DNA of 64,000 nucleotides from CADEEN01 sp963738425 (GTDB lineage Bacteria; Pseudomonadota; Gammaproteobacteria; Burkholderiales; Burkholderiaceae_C): the NCBI GenBank assembly GCA_963738425.1, contig CAVTWT010000017.1:62001-126000 (forward strand), written 5' to 3'. The notes under the pieces were generated by a model, which saw only the letters and a program-made list of their open reading frames with translations, did not search any database and had not been told where the DNA came from. Made by a program: the position numbers and the translations under genes. This document shows, in pieces, positions 60,651-64,000 of this stretch. Every line of letters begins with the position of its first letter. Within the stretch, counting starts at the first letter, position 1.

Positions 60651-63088
60651 GACGCCACCCCCACCGCTTCGAATTGCCGCAGATCGACCTTTGCCTTCTC
60701 GAACTCGAACCACGGATCGGGTTCGCCGTCGAGGCTGAACTGCAGCTTCTCCCAGAGCGCCTTGCGCGTGGCGGCATCCTCGAGGATCTTCTTCTTCACG
60801 TAGTCGAGGCCGACACGGCTGACGTAGTGCACCGTGCGCTCCAGGTACCAGCCTTCTTCGCGGTACAGCTGCAGGAAGGCGCCGCTGTACTCGAGCACGT
60901 CTTCCGGCGTCTTCACCTTGACCAGGAACTGCGCGACTTCGGTCTTGATGCCGCCGTTGCCGGCGACATAGAGCTCCCAGCCCGAATCGACGCCGATCAC
61001 GCCGACGTCCTTGATGCCGGCCTCGGCGCAATTGCGCGGGCATCCCGACACCGCGAGCTTGACCTTGTGCGGCGCGTACATGCGCCACAGCGCGCGCTCC
61101 AGGTCCTTGCCCATCTGCGTGCTGTTCTGCGTGCCGAAGCGGCACCACTCGCTGCCGACGCAGGTCTTCACCGTGCGCAACGCCTTCGCATAGGCGTGGC
61201 CGCTCGGCATGCCGATGTCTTTCCAGATCGCCGGCAGGTCCTCCTTCTTCACGCCCAGCAGGTCGAGGCGCTGGCCGCCGGTGACCTTGACGGTGCGCAC
61301 CTTGTACTTGTCGGCGGCGTCGGCGATGCGGCGCAGCTCGTCGGGCGTGGTCTCGCCGCCCCACATGCGCGGGATCACCGAGTAGGTGCCGTCCTTCTGG
61401 ATGTTGGCGTGGCTGCGCTCGTTGATGTAGCGGCTCTGCGGGTCGTCCACGGCCTCCTTCGGCCAGCTGCTGAGCAGGTAGTAGTTCAGCGCCGGACGGC
61501 ATGAAGCGCAGCCGTTCGGCGTGCGCCACGACAAGAGGCGCTGCACCGAATCGATCGTCAGCAGGTGCTGCTCCAGGATCGCGGCGCGCACGTCGGCGTG
61601 GCTGGCGTCGGTGCAGCCGCACATCGCCTTCTTGGTCGGCGGCTTCGAGTAGTCGCCGCCGGCGGTGAACATCAGCAGCTGCTCGACCAGGCCCGGTGCA
61701 CGAACCGCACGAAGCGCTGGCCTTGGTGTGCTTTCGCACCTCGTCGAGCGTGAACAGGCCCTTGTCCTTGATCGCCTTGCAGATCACGCCCTTGTTGACG
61801 CCGTTGCAGCCGCAGACCTCGTCCGTGTCGGCCATCGCACGCCGCGCGCGTGTTGCCTTCATGCCCGACATCGCCGATGTTGTTCTCTCCGAACATCAGC
61901 TTGTCGCGGATGTCGGCGACCTTGCGGCCTTCGCGCATCAGCTTGAAGTACCACGAGCCATCGACCGTGTCGCCGTACAGGCAGGCGCCGACCAGCTTGT
62001 CGTCCTTGATGACGAGCTTCTTGTAGACGCCGCCCCAGGGGTCGTTGAGCACGATCTCTTCGCAGCCTTCGCCGCCGGTGAAGTTGCCGGCCGAGAACAG
62101 GTCGATGCCGGTGACCTTCAGCTTCGTGCTGGTGGTGCTGCCGCTGTAGCGGCCGATGCCGAATTGCGCCAGGTGCGTCGCGCAGACCTTGCCCTGCTCG
62201 AACAGCGGTGCCACCAGGCCGTAAGCGATGCCGCGGTGCGCGGCGCATTCGCCCACCGCGTAGATGCGCGGATCGGTCGTGGTCTGCAGCGTGTCGTTGA
62301 CAACGATGCCGCGGTTGCAGTGCAGGCCCATGCCCTCGGCAAGCGTGGTGTTGGGGCGGATGCCGACAGCCATCACCAGCAGGTCGGCTGGCAGCTCGCG
62401 GCCGTCCTTGAAGCGGATCGCCATCACGCGGCCGTCCTTGTCGGGGATCAGTGCCTCGGTGTGGGCACCGATCTCGAAGCGGATGCCGCGTGCTTCGAGC
62501 GATTTCTGCAGCAGCTTGCCGGCGGTGTCGTCGAGCTGACGCTCCATCAGCCACGGCATGACGTGGACCACGGTCACGTCCATGCCGCGCAGCATCAGGC
62601 CGTTGGCGGCTTCGAGGCCGAGCAGGCCGCCGCCGATGACGACCGCCTTCTTGTACGACTCTCGCCGCGTCGATCATGGCTTCGGTGTCGGCGATGTCGC
62701 GGTAGCTGATGACACCCTTGAGGTCCTTGCCTGGCACCGGCAGGATGAAGGGGTTGGAGCCGGTGGACAACAGCAGGCGGTCGTACTCGGCCTCGGTGCC
62801 GTCTTCGGCGATGACGACACGCTTGACGCGGTCGACCTTCACCACCTTCTTGCCCTTGTGCAGCGTGATGCCGTGCTCGTCATACCACGACAGCGGGTTC
62901 AAGATGATCTCGTCGATCGTCTGCTCGCCGGCGAGCACCGGCGACAGCAGGATGCGGTTGTAGTTCGGGTGCGGTTCGGCGCCGAACACGGTGATGTCAT
63001 AGAGCTCGGGCGCGATCTTGATCAGCTCTTCGAGCGTGCGCACGCCGGCCATGCCGTTGCCGACCATCACCAGCTTCATCTTCTTCAT
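60647..63088 (-). CDS. nirB: Nitrite reductase large subunit (three frameshifts)
   Basis: NADH-dependent siroheme nitrite reductase reducing nitrite to ammonium, about 814 residues when repaired. FAD/NADH parts: KLVMVGNGMAGVRTLEELI, RLLLSTGSNPFILPVPGKDL, LPADLLVMAVGIRPNTTLAE. The BFD-like [2Fe-2S] domain is CGCNGVNKGVICKAIKDKG with SCGSCTG. The siroheme/[4Fe-4S] ligands are TCVGSEWCRFGTQNST and SGCPRNCAEAG. Frame breaks lie near 62665, 61865 and 61690. The rest of the operon is intact, so these are probably errors. Starts 21 bases after the GAF protein gene. Confidence 0.93.
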
Positions 63089-63109
63089 CGTTAGCTTCCT
63101 CGTTGCGCG

Positions 63110-64000
63110 TCAGAAGTACCAGGCGACCACGGCCGTGACGCGGCCCTGGCGCAGCACGGGCAGTGCGGCCACCGATGTCCAGCCGGTCGTTCCCACCGGG
63201 CCCGGCTCATCGGCCGCACGCTCGGTGACCATCGGCACTGCCGTGGTGAAAGCGCGGCCGACGACGCCTTGACCCGGCGCGATCGACACGTCGGTCGACG
63301 CCGGCAGCAGGCCCTGCGTTTCGCAGAAGCCCTCGGCCCGGCACAGCGCGCCGTCGCTGCCGGCCGGCGACCACACTTCGAGCCGTCGCACCAGCGGCGT
63401 CGCCAGCGCCGAGAGGAAGGCGAGCACGTAGGTGTCGTCGCCCTGAGTGGCGCAAGGAAACGCGAAGCCGCGGTTGATGCCGACCTTGATCGCGCCGTCG
63501 GCGCGCAGGAAGCGTCCGCTCTTGCCCAGGTCGGGCAGGAACACCGGCGCGCCGGCGTCCCACGCCATGCCGGGCAGGCCGATGCCTTTGTGGAAGCTGG
63601 TGCGGCGAGACATGAACTCGAAAGCGTCGGCGGTGGTGCCGTAGTAGCCATCGTCGAGCGTCATCTCGCGCGACTCGGCGCGGGTCGTTGCGCCAGAGTT
63701 CGATCGCGCCGGCATGCTCTTCGTCGTCACCGCAGAACATCACGAACACCGCCTTGAGCGTGTCGCCGGCGAAGACCGGCAGCGCGATGCCACAGGTCAG
63801 GCCTTCGGCGCGCGCCTGCTCGGTGCGGCGGAACACCGAGGGGTCGAGTTCCGTGAGCACGATCGGGCGGCCTTCGTCCCAGCAGCGGCCGGGCAGGCCC
63901 TCGCCGCGGCCGAAGCACATCGAGCGGCTGGCCATGCCGAAGCGCGCGGCGCTGCCGTAGAGGCCACCGCCGAATTCGAGCAGTGATTGCTCGGCGTCCG
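63110..64000 (-). CDS. Multi-GAF-domain protein upstream of nirB (5' partial, one frameshift)
   Basis: Soluble sensory-type protein whose start lies beyond the window; about 295 residues are seen. Three successive GAF-like units can be read, each marked by a similar turn: GEGLPGRCWDEGRPIVLTEL, GIGLPGMAWDAGAPVFLPDL and GQGVVGRAFTTAVPMVTERA. The first two keep Cys-containing strands (LTCGIALPVFAGDTLKAVFV; GFAFPCATQGDDTYVLAFLS). One indel near 63690 joins AIELWRND to AESREMTLDDGYYG. No output domain follows, and the C-terminus ends shortly after the third unit (GRVTAVVAWYF). Position 21 bases before nirB suggests a role in nitrate or nitrite sensing, which is inference. Confidence 0.78.

Overview
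The window is a chromosomal segment of a high-GC betaproteobacterium. Gene content and protein style fit Burkholderiales, probably the Rubrivivax/Leptothrix/Methylibium side of the order; this is inference, because there is no rRNA in the window. No tRNA, rRNA, IS element, prophage or CRISPR array was recognised. Coding density is very high: no stretch longer than about 200 bases lacks a gene, and many neighbours overlap by 4 bases (ATGA or GTGA).

Layout. 1-7.9 kb: 3' part of a sugar-type ABC ATPase, a polar amino-acid ABC permease and binding protein, the DUF2339/DUF3999 envelope pair and a DUF455 ferritin-like protein. 7.9-11.6 kb: two small regulator modules (HxlR with a membrane protein; LysR with an AhpD-like protein and a flavin split-barrel protein). 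11.7-16.5 kb: a group that looks linked to polyhydroxybutyrate or lipid storage (patatin, phasin-like protein, DUF302, MFS, cupin, 3-hydroxybutyrate dehydrogenase). 16.7-19.1 kb: ECF sigma factor with a soluble zinc anti-sigma, gamma carbonic anhydrase, Hsp33. 19.1-24.9 kb (minus): housekeeping operon pyrG-kdsA-DUF1330-eno-ftsB-pnuC-nicotinamide riboside kinase. 25-30.1 kb (minus): suhB-mutS-Anbu-alpha/beta hydrolase, all tightly packed. 30.2-34.7 kb: trmJ, cysE, chalcone isomerase-like protein, glycine-zipper lipoprotein, HNH nuclease, panE. 34.9-43.1 kb: TetR-controlled fatty-acid beta-oxidation operon. 43.3-47.2 kb: DUF1800/DUF1501 export pair plus an SGNH hydrolase. 47.1-49.1 kb: ArsR/SRPBCC module and acyl-CoA thioesterase. 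49.1-55.3 kb: Atm1-type exporter, LysR, and the glutamate/aspartate transporter gltIJKL. 55.3-64 kb: TSUP exporter, then a nitrate-assimilation operon on the minus strand (triple-GAF protein, nirB, nirD, nasA, cobA).

A dominant feature of the raw sequence is reading-frame damage. About 30 indels and two in-frame TAG codons interrupt otherwise well-conserved genes, including eno and ftsB, which cannot plausibly be lost. The damage is dense in 0-26 kb, absent from most of 26-60 kb apart from one site in the fadB-like gene, and returns in 61.6-63.7 kb. The simplest reading is sequencing or assembly error, so these genes are annotated across the breaks.

The best candidates for a second look are: an ArsR-family promoter whose -10 hexamer is exactly the spacer of a perfect palindrome and whose transcript should be leaderless; an intrinsic terminator between gltI and gltJ; a perfect 14-bp inverted repeat in front of the DUF455 gene; a three-copy intergenic palindromic repeat; an Anbu proteasome-like subunit coupled to mutS without its usual partners; and a multi-GAF protein at the head of the nitrate operon.
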